Shown here: in pieces, positions 11,895 to 23,243 of the stretch | Layout of the letters: each line of letters opens with the position of its first letter | How positions within the stretch are numbered: the first letter of the stretch is position 1 | From: Phoronis australis | Lineage: Eukaryota; Phoronida; Phoronidae | Length of the DNA: 64,000 bases | Direction of reading: 5' to 3' | Assembly: GCA_002633005.1 (NCBI GenBank) | Contig: NMRA01000133.1 | Location: 675,091-739,090 of the forward strand | Translations under genes and position numbers: made by a program | Notes under the pieces: model-generated | What the model was told of the DNA's origin: nothing | Seen by the model: only the letters and a program-made list of their open reading frames with translations | Databases searched by the model: none

Positions 11895-12090
11895 CACGAG
11901 CAAAGTTTCACGAACATCCATCAACATGCGTTGGAGATAGCAGAGGAAGCAAGGCGGACGCATTATACCGTCATCTCCGTCCGTCCGTCCGTCCGTCCGT
12001 CCGTCCGTCCGTCCGGCGTCCATTGCTGTAGCTCCAAACCTCCTGGATGGATGTTCATGAAACTTTGCAGACATGTTCCTGGATGAGACC
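11895..12090. repeat. CGTC-repeat element with ATGAAAcTTTGCA flanks
   Basis: A (CGTC)n run (about 11977-12016) leads into GGCGTCCATTGCTGTAGC, CTCCAAACCTCC and ATGTTCATGAAACTTTGC. The same order, from CGTC-like words to CTGCTGTATCTCC to the CAGACATGTTCCT word, occurs at 61347-61445. Related CATGAAATTTGGCA units occur at 44400-44935 and 61525-61930. This is one dispersed repeat family. Confidence 0.7.
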
Positions 12091-12367
12091 GCACCTGATT
12101 ATTGCCTGAGAAAAGAACGGTGGCGTACTGCTTACTAGTTCACCCCTGCGGTACTGATGTTTTTTTTTAACGCGAGGAGATGACCAAAATTATCAAAGTA
12201 AAGACGTTAGTGGTAGACCTCGAAACGGTATGCCGTCACGGCGTCACCGTTTTTGTTTGGGTCGTACACGAAGGATACTCAGTGGTCGGTAGCATGAGAC
12301 AGTACCACAAAAGGACTCCACTATGTCGACTATGTTTTTCAGATACCTTGTATGACACCACATTCAA

Positions 12368-12791
12368 GGTATCTAAACTACACCGTCAACGGACTCATAA
12401 ACACGACTCACGGACCTGCAAACACCGTCCACTGACTCACAAACACGGGAACGGACTCACAAAACACGATCCACGCACCCAAATACACGGGACACGGACT
12501 CATATTCACGAGGAAACACGGTTAACGGACCGCCAAACACGGGTCACGGACAAAATGAAGATGTCAGCTGACCCAGAAAGCCGATGAGTCCGTGACCCGT
12601 GTTTGGCGGTCCGTTAACCGTGTTTCCTCGTGAATATGAGTCCGTGTCCCGTGTATTTGGGTGCGTGGATCGTGTTTTGTGAGTCCGTTCCCGTATTTGT
12701 GAGTCAGTGGACGGTGTTTGCAGGTCCGTGAGTCGTGTTAATGCGTCCGTGCCCGTGTTTATGAGTCCGTTGACCGTGTAGTTTAGGTACC
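12368..12791. mobile_element. Long inverted repeat built from about 22-bp subrepeats
   Basis: Arms 12368-12551 and 12588-12791 are near-perfect reverse complements around a 36-bp spacer. Weaker complementarity continues outward to about 12345 and about 12810. Each arm is itself a tandem array of units such as CGGACTCATAAACACG. The right arm has one extra unit. The ORFs on both strands are translations of the array, not genes. It is a MITE/foldback candidate able to form a hairpin RNA of about 180 bp. Confidence 0.9.
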
Positions 12792-13392
12792 TTGACATTT
12801 GTGTCAACACTGACTGGACTCTCCAAATTCTGTTTTGTATTCATTACTAAGTCATTTTAGCTTCGATACACAGCTAGATTAAATGTTGAATTATCAATAT
12901 TATTGAAAACAAATGAAGCCTTTCACGCAACGTCTCTAATAAGTCTTTTTCATTGAAACTTAAAGCTCAGTTTTCCCACAAAATAAGTAAAAGAAGAGCT
13001 CATTACAAAGATAAACAATTGAAAAATATAAAATATGTGAGCATACAAAGACACAAATGAGCAGAAGATATAGGGAACTTAGGTGAGTCTCTGTTTGTTA
13101 CTGTTTCATACAACCAGAAACAGGTCATCTTTGTCCCCACACTCCGTCTGTGATTTTACAGAATATTTACAACCCCTCTTCACCACACGACTGCAGTGTT
13201 CTCCCTACCGTGGTACTGCACCATATTTCAAAAGTTCTGAGATATATTTGTACATAGTCAGCCATGTTTGAAAAGCTTTCAGCCAGGTTTAAACTCTTGA
13301 GACATTTTGAAAAGCCTGCTTTTTAATGATTGGAATAGTGACACAAAATTTTCATACTTTTGGTGTCGATGGTGACATACTCAGCTATCACG

Positions 13393-13606
13393 GCTTGGAA
13401 TGACCAATGACAAAAAGAGGAAAATTTTCAGGTGACGTATCTTTCCACAAATAAACAGTCTTGTGTGGTGGAAATATCGTTTGTGATGTAAAATTTAACT
13501 GAAATAAACGCTTTTTCATGAATAAAGTCAAAATAATGATAAAGAAGAGAAGGAAATAGAAACCAAAATAGAGGAAACTCTCTTAAAAAAATTCCAACGC
13601 CTAGGC
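13393..13606. mobile_element. MITE-like element, copy 2
   Basis: It begins GGCTTGGAATGACC and ends AAATTCCAACGCC. It is in the same orientation as 5492-5742 and shares ATCGTTTGTG, TGTAAAATTTAACTGAAA and GAATAAAGTCAAAA with it. It is shorter than copy 1 because of small deletions. Confidence 0.7.
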
Positions 13607-14578
13607 TATTGAATGTAGTTTGTAACAATCTTTTTTAAACAGGAAGGACGCGAAAACCAGACGTCCAGTTGGTACCAATATGTGAATTTTTATTGAGAAG
13701 AACACCAGGCTGCAACGTTAAAACACTTTAATTGTTCACTCACATCAGCGGCCCACAAATGTTAGTTTTAAATTGAATTGAAATATGTCGCCAACCTGTT
13801 CTGAACTTTTAACACGAATTGGAAACAGGTTATGCTACGTTACAAGAAATTTACCCTGCAGCTTTTCATTTCAAATACCTTACTCAATAATGAGGCATTG
13901 TGTGAACTCAATTTGAAGACAGACTCGCTTGACACAGGACAAACGCGACTTCATTAATATCCAGAACACGCGAGTTTAAAGGTCGCTAAACCCAGACGAA
14001 TGAACTGCGTCCTTAAATTAATTATTACATCCTAATACATTACATCGTGCCTCAGTACAGATACCATATAGGAAACACACTCCTCAGAATAAATAACTAG
14101 TTTCAATCAGATTTTAAACTGTGTCACGAGGAAATTATTTGTGTTGGGTCATTAATCGGCTTTGAGCCCATAAAAAGCTAGAACATTGACAAAAAAACAA
14201 TCTAACAATTGAATAGCGTAAGAAAGAACTTGGTGACCGCTAGTTTTCGGTTACTTTTCCACCAAGATGATCAGTTCAATTTAATTATCTTAGGACATTT
14301 AAGATTGAAGTTCACTGACCCCTAACTCCTCGGCCGAACGCAAGCTTGTTTGCTGCATCATAACACAATGGGACATGGGAGTCATTTTCAGTTCACGACG
14401 GATTGTACTTTTGTTTAGACTGGAACAATGTTTTGATTAACTCGCTTGGCTTGCAGAGCAACATGCCGGTCAATAGAAGTAAAACACGACTCGGCTTATC
14501 CATAACATACCCATTCAAACCAGCGTCAAGCTGCGTTATTACCAAATAGTTAGTAACGGGACACCTAATAAATTTTAC

Positions 14579-14903
14579 CTGAACATTTTCTTAGAGCCTC
14601 GTAAGCTGCATTGTATCCGTATCCAGGTTCAGTAATATTTAGTCGAGTCTCATGTGCGTGTACAACCAGAACAGCCAGATCATAGCGGTCACCGTCTTCC
14701 CATGTCGACGACAAATCTTCTATCTTCTCCGACGCACATTCTTCGGATGTCACACGAAAACTAACCATTCTGGGTTCGCCATACTTTGTAAAGTTTCCGC
14801 GTTGCGCCTCAACAAGTAAACTCTTGACACAGTCCAAAGGGTATACATCGTCGAAATTCACCATGAAAACATAAAAGTTGTCAACATCGTCTACGTCCGA
14901 CAT
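14579..14903 (-). CDS. Unrecognised protein, exon 1 (N-terminal 108 residues)
   Basis: The start is taken as the ATG at 14901-14903 (MSDVDDVDNFYVFMVNF...). The open frame extends to 14957 but has no ATG there, and an in-frame TGA lies further upstream. The exon ends TGTTCAG|GTAAAA, phase 1, and joins to 7203. The translation looks like a compact alpha/beta domain with an early hydrophobic strand (FYVFMVNF), a second strand (YDLAVLVVHAHE) and a Gly/Tyr-rich turn before the junction. There is no signal peptide and no membrane segment. A TTACAG at 14949-14954 (complement) could be an acceptor for a 5' non-coding exon. The joined protein is 473 residues. I do not recognise the family. Confidence 0.8.
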
Positions 14904-15780
14904 CTTGGCTGGTACTGAGTCAGATTCACTGTGGTCTTCCGACGGATACTGTAACACTCCTGGCTTGTCTTGGCTGTCACGTCAGTTCCGTTTATCAATG
15001 TGGGTCACGGGGCGGTTTGTAAAGTGATAAATAGTTGCTGATTACATCAGCTCAATGTTATTAGACACACCACGGACAAGCACCGGCACAGGTAGCACGT
15101 AAACGACGGGTGTGACAGTGTTGTGCGATCAACACTCAGTCTAAACCTTGAGAGAAAACAAGTCGAAGGAGTCTGTCACACGTGGCTCTAATAACAGCCA
15201 CTTGTTGCGCTCGATGTGAAGGGGAACAATGAGGCATTGTGTCGATTATGTCAAATAACTCTTATAAGCCTATGAAACTCTTCAATAGGTGTTGGTGATC
15301 GAAAGAGTTAGGCTAATGCGCGGTAAATAACGTCTTAATATATCAGCTTGTGTGCTGTAGTAATGCTAAACATGGTTTGTTGATAAAGACCCTTGATGCC
15401 GCTTCAATAGCAGTAGAGTGGCCCATGCAAAAATTTCCATGCTGCAGTTTCTCAGGCTGGCCCATGCCAGTCGGGCAAACGAGAGGATTGTCTGCTTGCG
15501 TCCCATCCCAACGGAGCCCGACGATGCATTTGATCAAAAGATAATCCGACTATATTTTTGAGAGGGGAGCAGACAGATATCAGGTTCGGAAAATGTCAGA
15601 CTTTTTCAAGTTCCTAGGGATTTGATCCTAAGTAAAACACAACCTTTTGTAGGAGATAATTCCACTAACCCGAACCCCCATAGAGCTCCTCGGACAAGGA
15701 AATTTTAAGCACCGAGTTAATCCTGAGGTAGCGCTAACGCCATGATGTCAAAAAATCAACAGCTTTTGCAAGGTACCACC

Positions 15781-15990
15781 ACAAAACGCATTTTTGTGAT
15801 TATTGTTAAGTGGGGTTGACTTTTTGGGGTTATGACCTTTGACCAGGGCTTTAGATAATAAAATCCGTTGTGGCTCTCAGATTTTATTACAAATCCCAAT
15901 TTTCGCTGAAGGCTTAAATATCCTTCTACTTTTTATCAGCGAGATTTTCATACACTTTTCTGCAACCATTTTAATAGTGTTTTGAACGAT
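15781..15990. repeat. Dispersed repeat, copy 1 (partner at 50209)
   Basis: It shares in order AAAACGCATTTT, TTTATTGTT-like, CTTTGACCAG, TTTTAGATAA/CTTTAGATAA, AAAACCC/AAAATCC and GATTTTAT with 50209-50450. Divergence is substantial and the ends are not defined. Confidence 0.5.
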
Positions 15991-17548
15991 AATTAAAACT
16001 TTGCAACTTTCGAAGCATCAAAAATATTTTTGGAAAAAGTGCTCTAAAACCTGTTTTCATTTTTGACAGTATGAATTGTCGAGATATATTCGAAAGAGTT
16101 TTATTATGCATGCTAAAAACACAAACATCGAATATTTGTCTTCGATTTCGTTTTAAGAAGAGAAATCGCTGTAATTGTGCTAACGTTAACGGCCGATAAA
16201 TAACTCAAACTTTGTGGAAAATAAAACAAACTTATTTTTCAATCATTTTTAAATCAAAGATAAAGACAAATAAAGTGAAGAAAATCAAAAACGTCAAATT
16301 AAAATACAATGCCATCTATCGATTAAAGAGATTTTGCACCTTTTCTGGTGTAATTTCGCTTGACGCGTGGACGAAACATCCCTCGGAGTTTCATTATTGG
16401 GATGTTTGGTGATGACGTAACTACCACTAATATGACGAGACATAGACCCACAACTAGACATAGAAATGTGGTCACATCACATTTTCAATATTGTGTAGGT
16501 CGTGTACATTTTTTCGATTCAAGTCACTAGGAAGGCTTGTGAAATGTTTAAAAAATACGTGTTTTGATTAATCGGTGTGCCCATTGTGTTCTCCTAGAGA
16601 GTTGATAAGGATTACGATTGACCAGGGTCCAGGGTGTAATCTTTGAACTCGAGGTCGAACTCGAAATTATTTTTAGCATTTTCTGTTTTACTTTGTGCTA
16701 AATACTCCTAGTTCGCACTTGATGACCCCTAGATTCTAGATAACAGAACTAGAAAAAAAAAATTGAAATTTCAAGTAACATCTCAAACTTATTACTCTAA
16801 CATTTGTTCTGAATTCCTTAATTCTGGGGTCATCAAATACAACCTAGAATTAGACAGCTATCCTTGTAAACTGTTATGTAATACAACACCGTCATAACAG
16901 ACAGTCACGTTGAGTTCGTACAAAAGGAGAATAATTTTATGGCAAAGTAATAATTTTCGAAGTGCTTAGTAATTTTGGCATTTTAATTTTATTTGATTGG
17001 GTCCAAAACGTCAAAGTGACGTCATACTAAACAAGCGAAAAGGAAGTCACTGAGCAGTAAAAAGGCACAAACACAATCACGTTTGACGTGTGGAACGGGC
17101 GCGTTACCGCATCCACCTTTTTGTTGATTGCCGCCATTTTGATATGCGCAAGTGTTCTTGGAAGATTTTTGGTGTTTGGAGAAGATTCCCCAGTAACACA
17201 CCTGTAAAGTGCTGTGTGTGACTGGTAACCAAAGCGAACAAAAGGAAAGACATGTTCAAATCCAATTATAAATTTTGACTATCACTTGCTGTTTTAGTAA
17301 ATTGTGAAAAAGTATACTAAGATGATCAAATTTCATTAATAATATACGTAAATGTATAACAATTTTTAATCTTCTGTGTTATAGAAACAACGCAATTCGC
17401 CAAAATCATAAAATCGTTTCTAAAATGGGAGAAAAATATTTTAGTGAAATAGCCTGAGTTTATCTGATTGTTCATTTTCCGACCAATGTCAGCTCATCTT
17501 TTTGCACTTGTAAAGTTTTTTAGTTTTCCATTTTAATTTAAACAAACA

Positions 17549-17706
17549 CCTGGGTAGAGTTCAGTATCTCCAGGGCTTACGCTAGGACCTCACGAAAAGG
17601 TGTGACTTCGCGAGATTATGTGAGATATTATGGTGTATTTCAAATGAGAACACGAGATTTGGGCTAGTTTTTTCTAGCTGCGAGAGAGCTACTGAACTCT
17701 ATCCTG
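17549..17706. mobile_element. GTAGAGTTCAGTA-TIR MITE, copy 1
   Basis: The element is about 157 bp. The left end CTGGGTAGAGTTCAGTA pairs with the right end TACTGAACTCTATCCTG. The interior carries CTAGGACCTC, CTTCGCGAGATTA and GAGATATT, words shared with the copies at 30260, 43441 and 52081. It is non-coding. Confidence 0.85.
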
Positions 17707-19496
17707 CTTTGATTTCGGAAATATCCGAAAGAGCGACTCAGCGCCCCTAGCGAGTGTTCTTTTCCTGAAAATTGCTGATGGAAATATTGGCATTATTTCG
17801 GAAGCAGTTTACTTTTTGAAAGCTAAGAAAAGCTGAATGCCATATGCAAGGTATTCCTTTAACGATGAAAACGTGTATTGTCACTCCGATAACACAAAAA
17901 CAGCAATGGAAACGAATAATAACAAACGCAAAAGTTACCATTCAGTCTAAAAGTTCAAAATATTGGCTAAAAATGCACGATTGAGATTAAAGTCACGAGG
18001 TGATTTTTCTTAAAAGTCACTAAGAGCTATTTAAAATCCAGCGTCATGCAAATTCCTGCTTTTGGGGTGCATTTTTGGGGAATTTTTAAAAAAAATAAAG
18101 TGCTTGATGCATGAACAAAAGACCAGACGTGCCGAGCGAGTCTGAATCGCTCATTGGCAAGAATCTTCAATGCATTGCGCGAGCCCAATAGCAGTGCATA
18201 GTTTTAAATGATGGGGTGCACCAGAGCAACAATTTGAAACATTATTTTATTATGCATTTGGTTCGCGTATAGGCGCAAGCACCTAATTCCGACTATAGAC
18301 GTGTCTTCGAATGAGGGCACATGGGCCTAAATACGAGCATATACCATACAAATAAAACTTTGATGGACTGTCGTAAAATATCGCATTCTAAAAATCTTAG
18401 AAGGCTTTCTGTCGCAGAAACTGTCATTCCGAAGTTAACGGTTTCTATTTTGGTTAGGCTACTTCGGTGTCTCTTGCATTAAGCAAAACTATTTAATTTT
18501 TCCACGTTAACGATAATGTTTCTCTGATGTCGGATATATAGCAAGCTTCAAGCATCAAGAAATTCGCGAAAGTGTAAAAACTGTGAGTCAAAGTGTCGTG
18601 GCTTTTTGGAATATCGGCCCTTCGAACTCTTGCCCGCTGTCGGCCAGGCGAATTTCATTTCGCACTCTCGCTCCTTCGGACTATCGATCTAACCTTCAAA
18701 TAGTTTTTGATTTTTGTGTGCGATAAATAATGTTGAAACAATTTTTTAAGCTTTTGAACATCCAATAAATTAAGCTTATTCAATAACGCGTCGTATACCA
18801 TACACGCGAATCCCATAGTGAATTACCCAAACTGCTTTGTATGACCGGTGACGCCACCCAACGAATAATTTACGAACTACTATCAATTATAAGGGGTATT
18901 ATCAAGCCGTTGTATCACAGGAAGTCAATGCCCAGTAAAAAGGTACAACTTATCGATGTAGCCCCCTCGTGAACCGTGCTTGCTCGTAAATCGCATAAAG
19001 TTTAAGATAACGTAGTTTAAGAAGAAACAAAATACACGTAGAATTGTTTTATTTTTAAACGAACACTGACATTTAAATTTGAAACATCTTTGATTTAACA
19101 CATTCATAAGCGTAGACCTTATAAAAACATCGTCATCTTGGTACGTTTTCTGCAAAGGGGAGAAAAAAGCATGCATTTTTTAACTCGGGGCAATGACTAA
19201 AACTTTGAACGGTACCTAAGGCAACCTTTCGTATAGTCTTGGTGCAAAGCTGTAGGTCCATAAATATACAGCTTTGGACAGGTGTGGAAACAAAACTGAC
19301 CAACTAATAATTGACACAAAATTAATTTGATTACAAAACCAAATTTTCCTGAGTAAACTTAGCTACCGGTGCTGAAAATTGCCGTTATACCGTTATACTG
19401 CTGCTAAATTTGTGGAGCGACCTACGTCGGCTTTCAGCAACGTGTCATAGAGCGTCACCTATTGGCCGATTTCTTTTTCGCGAATTCTTCAATCTG

Positions 19497-19898
19497 CTGT
19501 GCGTGAACTTAGAAACTTGTTAATCTCAAGATCGCGCATGCGTGAACTTAGAATACATGAGGATAGGTGATTAGTTCACTCTAATAATAACGTTCACGTC
19601 GCTATAAATTTGGATTACACTAAATCAAATTACATTTTTATAAAATAACGTAAATTTTAACCAACTTCTTTAACTATTGGCTATCTTATTCACTAAACAA
19701 TAATTAATTTAACCATTCACATATTCCTATGATTCTTTGACACAAGTTGCGGTAATGGAGAAAATGGGTGATCATGAGACAAACAATTACAAAATTCTGA
19801 AAATGAACAAAAAATTCATCTAATTGCCGAAATGAATATTCAATTCCACGTTCACGCATACGCGATCTTGAGATTAAGCAGGATTCTAAGTTCCCACA
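19497..19898. mobile_element. Foldback element with about 50-bp imperfect TIRs
   Basis: The left arm (19497-19549) and right arm (19850-19898) are inverted copies sharing TAATCTCAAGATCGCG / CGCGATCTTGAGATTA. The interior of about 300 bp is very AT-rich. A solitary end-like fragment with GCGATCTTGAGATTAAGC is at 47830-47875. A 71-codon minus-strand ORF inside has no recognisable features. Confidence 0.75.
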
Positions 19899-21078
19899 GA
19901 TAAACTCTTCTTCCTCCATGAGGTAGCGTACATGTCCATCAAGTTATCAGTTGCCATCATCTCCCGAAAGATGTCTCACAAAATTAGTACCAAATGGCGT
20001 GTACGCGTGTCACGAGCCTAATGTTTTCTGGTCTTTTCCTTGTTACAAAAAACAGAAAATTATGCAAGAAAATGACGGTTTTATGCTGTTTTTTTATTTA
20101 CACGTAGCAAGCAAGATGGGTGTCCGTTGACTCCCAGATTTTGCATGCATCCCACACACTCTACATGTTGTTACATTCAGTCTTCAGGTCGCCGCAGCCC
20201 TGACTAGTGCCCTAGATGAGGTACCTGCTTGAGAATGAGTCGTTAGATTCAAGAAGTCAAGATTGGCAGTGATTGGAACGAAGCTCATTTGTAAACAATG
20301 TAATCAATGTTTTATGTTTTAAGAACTATTCAACTCTTGCATACAATTTAAATGGTTACTAAATGGATACGAAAACAATATTTCATTCAATGTCATTTCC
20401 GACTCATTAGAAGACAACCAGAGTAATGAATTGTCGGAGTGGTGAAAATTCAGAGTAGCGGACTTTCCGAGAAATGAACCTTCGGAATAGTGAAACGTAA
20501 CCTTGGGAATCTTTTGCATCATGTTAGTTTCTCGTATGTAGTTTGCGAGAATGTGCACAATTGTCACTGATGGACAAAGGCACGTTTTCTTTATTAACTA
20601 AAGTTTTATTTGGTCTAGACTTGCTTTTCTGAAATACTTTGAACATGCTCGTTGCCTAAGTGCAAGTTAATGTCTGTTTTTTTGTTTGAGCAACGACAGA
20701 AGACTGCCTATACATGCAGTACCGTCGGCGTGTACTAGATTTGAAAGAATGAAAACGCACACATGCGTACACCCGCATGCATGTCAGTCCACCAATCGAC
20801 AATGAAAGTGGACACTGGATGAACAACAATCAATTGACGATCACTCTCAATTCTAAATTTGAAATGCCTGCACCTTGCCCTACTATGCTAGCAAGTACAC
20901 CAAAATAGCAGATAACCATCACATTTTCTGCTGTTTTGTTTCTTGGTTGATTTTAAGAAGTTCATGACACACTACTTTTTGAGAGCTATTTCGCTGTTTT
21001 AAAGCTTAGCTAGTTATAGACATTTACTTCTAGAATCCCTTGTTACCTTATGATATATCGTTTGCTAAACGGGTGAAG

Positions 21079-21324
21079 GTTACGCCGTTAAATTACGTGC
21101 GTAACATAATTCTTGTTACAGGCGTAATTAAGTGCGGCATAAATAAATAATCGGTGACATAAAGTAATTATTTGCGGAGTAAACAAAATATTTGTGGAGT
21201 AAAGTAACCTTTAGCGCTACAAATACTTACTTTACATCGTCATGTAATAATTACTTTACGGCGTAAATAATTACTTTACGCCTCTAACGAGAATCAACTT
21301 CCGCACGTAATTTAACGGCGTAAC
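21079..21324. mobile_element. MITE with perfect 23-bp terminal inverted repeats
   Basis: 21079-21101 (GTTACGCCGTTAAATTACG plus TGCG) is the exact reverse complement of 21302-21324. The 200-bp interior is made of TAAAGTAATTATTTGCGGAG-like and TTACTTTACGGCGTAA-like short repeats. There is no ORF and no convincing target-site duplication. Confidence 0.9.
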
Positions 21325-21649
21325 GTTCTCTCATTTGGCCAACGATAATATCGACGATAATGGTGTAGCAACCACGCACGTTTAATGTCAATGAATGACA
21401 TAAAGCTTCCTCTAATCGTCTGTACGATCCTGTCATCCAAACACCACTCGGGCGAAGTTGTGCCCTGGGGCCGGGTAGGGCCCGATGATTAAACGAAGCG
21501 CTTTGAATAAGAAGCAAATTCGTCTAACTTAGTTATACATGTAGTTATAGTTAGTACTACCAGTAGTTGCAATAATTTTGTTGTTACTCTGTGCGTGTAA
21601 GCACAGAGTACTGTTGTTCCTGAGTTTTCTTCAATTTTATTCTTCTTCT

Positions 21650-22740
21650 TCTTATTCTTCTTCCGACCAAATTTGAGGCTTAATAACTCCAAAATGGGTG
21701 CAGATATGTTCTTTAAATTCTGCATGTGATTTTTGGCAGTACACGAATTTTGATTCGTTATATAATCATATTCCATATTGCACCGGAAGAGGTCATTTGG
21801 TGCAAAGGTCATGTAATTTTCAAAATGCTACCTCTTCTTCATTTTTAAAGCTATTCTTTTCAAATTCGGTGCACAAAGTCAATAAGGCAATTTAAAAACT
21901 TACTTTTCTAAGTAATTGGGTCATCCTATCATGTGAAATAGGTCAAAGGTCATTAGGTGCAAACTAAAATTTTGAGCTAGACACTTCAAATTCACAGGTC
22001 TGATTGGCACAGGTAATTCAATTTGAAATCCAAAGTTTCAGGTCATTTAATCCAAACATGGATTCATTAGGTGCATTTTTCTTCTGAAATTTTGACCTTT
22101 TCAATCAGCCAGTGTTCTGATGTGTCAACCGTTAGACAACTGTGATTCTCAGCATTAAACAAATTTTATGGGCTTTGCAATAATTCTCCATAAGACGCTT
22201 ATAAATGCACCGGATAGGGTCAATTAGTGCAAAGGTCATGTAACGTTCAAAATTTTATATCTCTTACGTTTTTCAAGGAATTCTTTTCAATTTCAGCACA
22301 CTGGTGTAAGTCAACATGCCAATTGAATACCCTACTTTACTTTGCAATAGGCTTAACCAATCAGAAAAAATAGGTCAAAGGTTATTGAGTGCAAACTAAA
22401 ATTTTGAGCTAGAGACTTCAAAATTAGATATCTGTTTATTAAGTGCGATTGAGTTTGAATTCTAAATTTTCAGGTCATTTGGTGCACCCATGGGGTCATT
22501 AGGTGCATTTTTCTTCTGAAAGTTTGACCAATTCATTCATCTTGTATTCTGAAGTGCTTAAAATAAAACATCTGTGATTTTTAGCATTAACCACACTTTT
22601 AATCGAGTTTACAATTCTCTCATCTTGGCTCATAATGCACCGGAAGAGGTCAATTAGTGGAAAGGTCATCAAAATATTAACATGTAATTTCTCCTACAAT
22701 TTTAACGAATTAATTTTCATATTGGTAAAGGGGTTGGTGT
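21650..22740. repeat. About 428-bp tandem repeat, about 2.5 copies
   Basis: TGCACCGGA recurs at 21779, 22206 and 22636 (spacings 427 and 430). The units are diverged but colinear: each carries AAAGGTCATGTAA, AGGTCAAAGGT, ATTTTGAGCTAGA, GGTCATT-GGTGCA and TTTTTCTTCTGAAA in the same order. The array is preceded by an AAG/TTC-rich run. It is non-coding. Confidence 0.9.
21939..21951 (+). promoter_or_regulatory. DR1-type nuclear-receptor site (perfect)
   Basis: AGGTCAAAGGTCA is two exact half-sites one base apart, the DR1 arrangement bound by HNF4/RXR-type receptors. It lies inside the 428-bp tandem repeat. The next unit has AGGTCAAAGGTTA, and 23231-23243 has another perfect copy outside the array. 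Only the motif is shown; binding is unknown. Confidence 0.35.
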
Positions 22741-23230
22741 CAGTAACATCCCATAACAATTCCAGTAATACGCACGCGCAGAGTCCACTATTGTCACGCC
22801 GTGACAATAATCCTTCTAGTTGTTGTTGTTGTTGTCCATCTATACCCTATCTCTAACGGATAGCTGGGGCTGGACCTTTTCCGCGTGAACCCCCCGAACG
22901 CCCCCCCGGCTACGGGCCTGCGGTAAGAAAGTGTCTGTTACCGAACAAAACCTTTATTTAAAAAATGTCGTTCTTTTAAAGAGGCATGGGACGCAAAAGC
23001 TCGTCAAAAATATCTTTTAAACAATTCTTGACGAAAGTACCATCTCGCAACGTCTAGAGCAGAGTAATTCGCTTTCCCCTGTGAGGAAATTTCCAGAAAA
23101 AAATCACAAAATTTACGAATTTTGAAATACGCGCGAAGGAAAAACTGTGTGGTTACCACAGAGTTCTAATTTACCCCCACTTTTGATAAATGTGCACATG
23201 CGCTCACAGTCAGTTGCTTGAAGTCGCTCG

Positions 23231-23243
23231 AGGTCAAAGGTCA
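23231..23243 (+). promoter_or_regulatory. DR1-type nuclear-receptor site (perfect, isolated)
   Basis: This is an exact AGGTCAAAGGTCA outside the tandem array. It is far from any supported promoter, so function is speculative. Confidence 0.3.

Larger units (their letters stand above)
7204..14578 (-). other. 7.4-kb intron of the minus-strand gene
   Basis: This is a GT-AG, phase-1 intron. It contains several repeats: a foldback at 9939-10102, a CGTC-repeat element at 11895-12090, a long inverted repeat at 12368-12791, and a MITE-like copy at 13393-13606. On the opposite strand there is one small exon-like ORF with a consensus donor (8737-8820). Other ORFs in it are short and have no recognisable domain. 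Confidence 0.75.

Noticed and set aside
12180-12810. Protein-coding ORFs of 135 and 88 codons
   Set aside because: Both are translations of the short tandem units in the arms of the inverted repeat (His/Thr/Arg-rich, repetitive).
22789-22809. Short palindrome TATTGTCACG-C-CGTGACAATA as an operator
   Set aside because: One 10-bp inverted repeat in 64 kb of repeat-rich DNA is not enough to claim a regulatory site, and no promoter is nearby.
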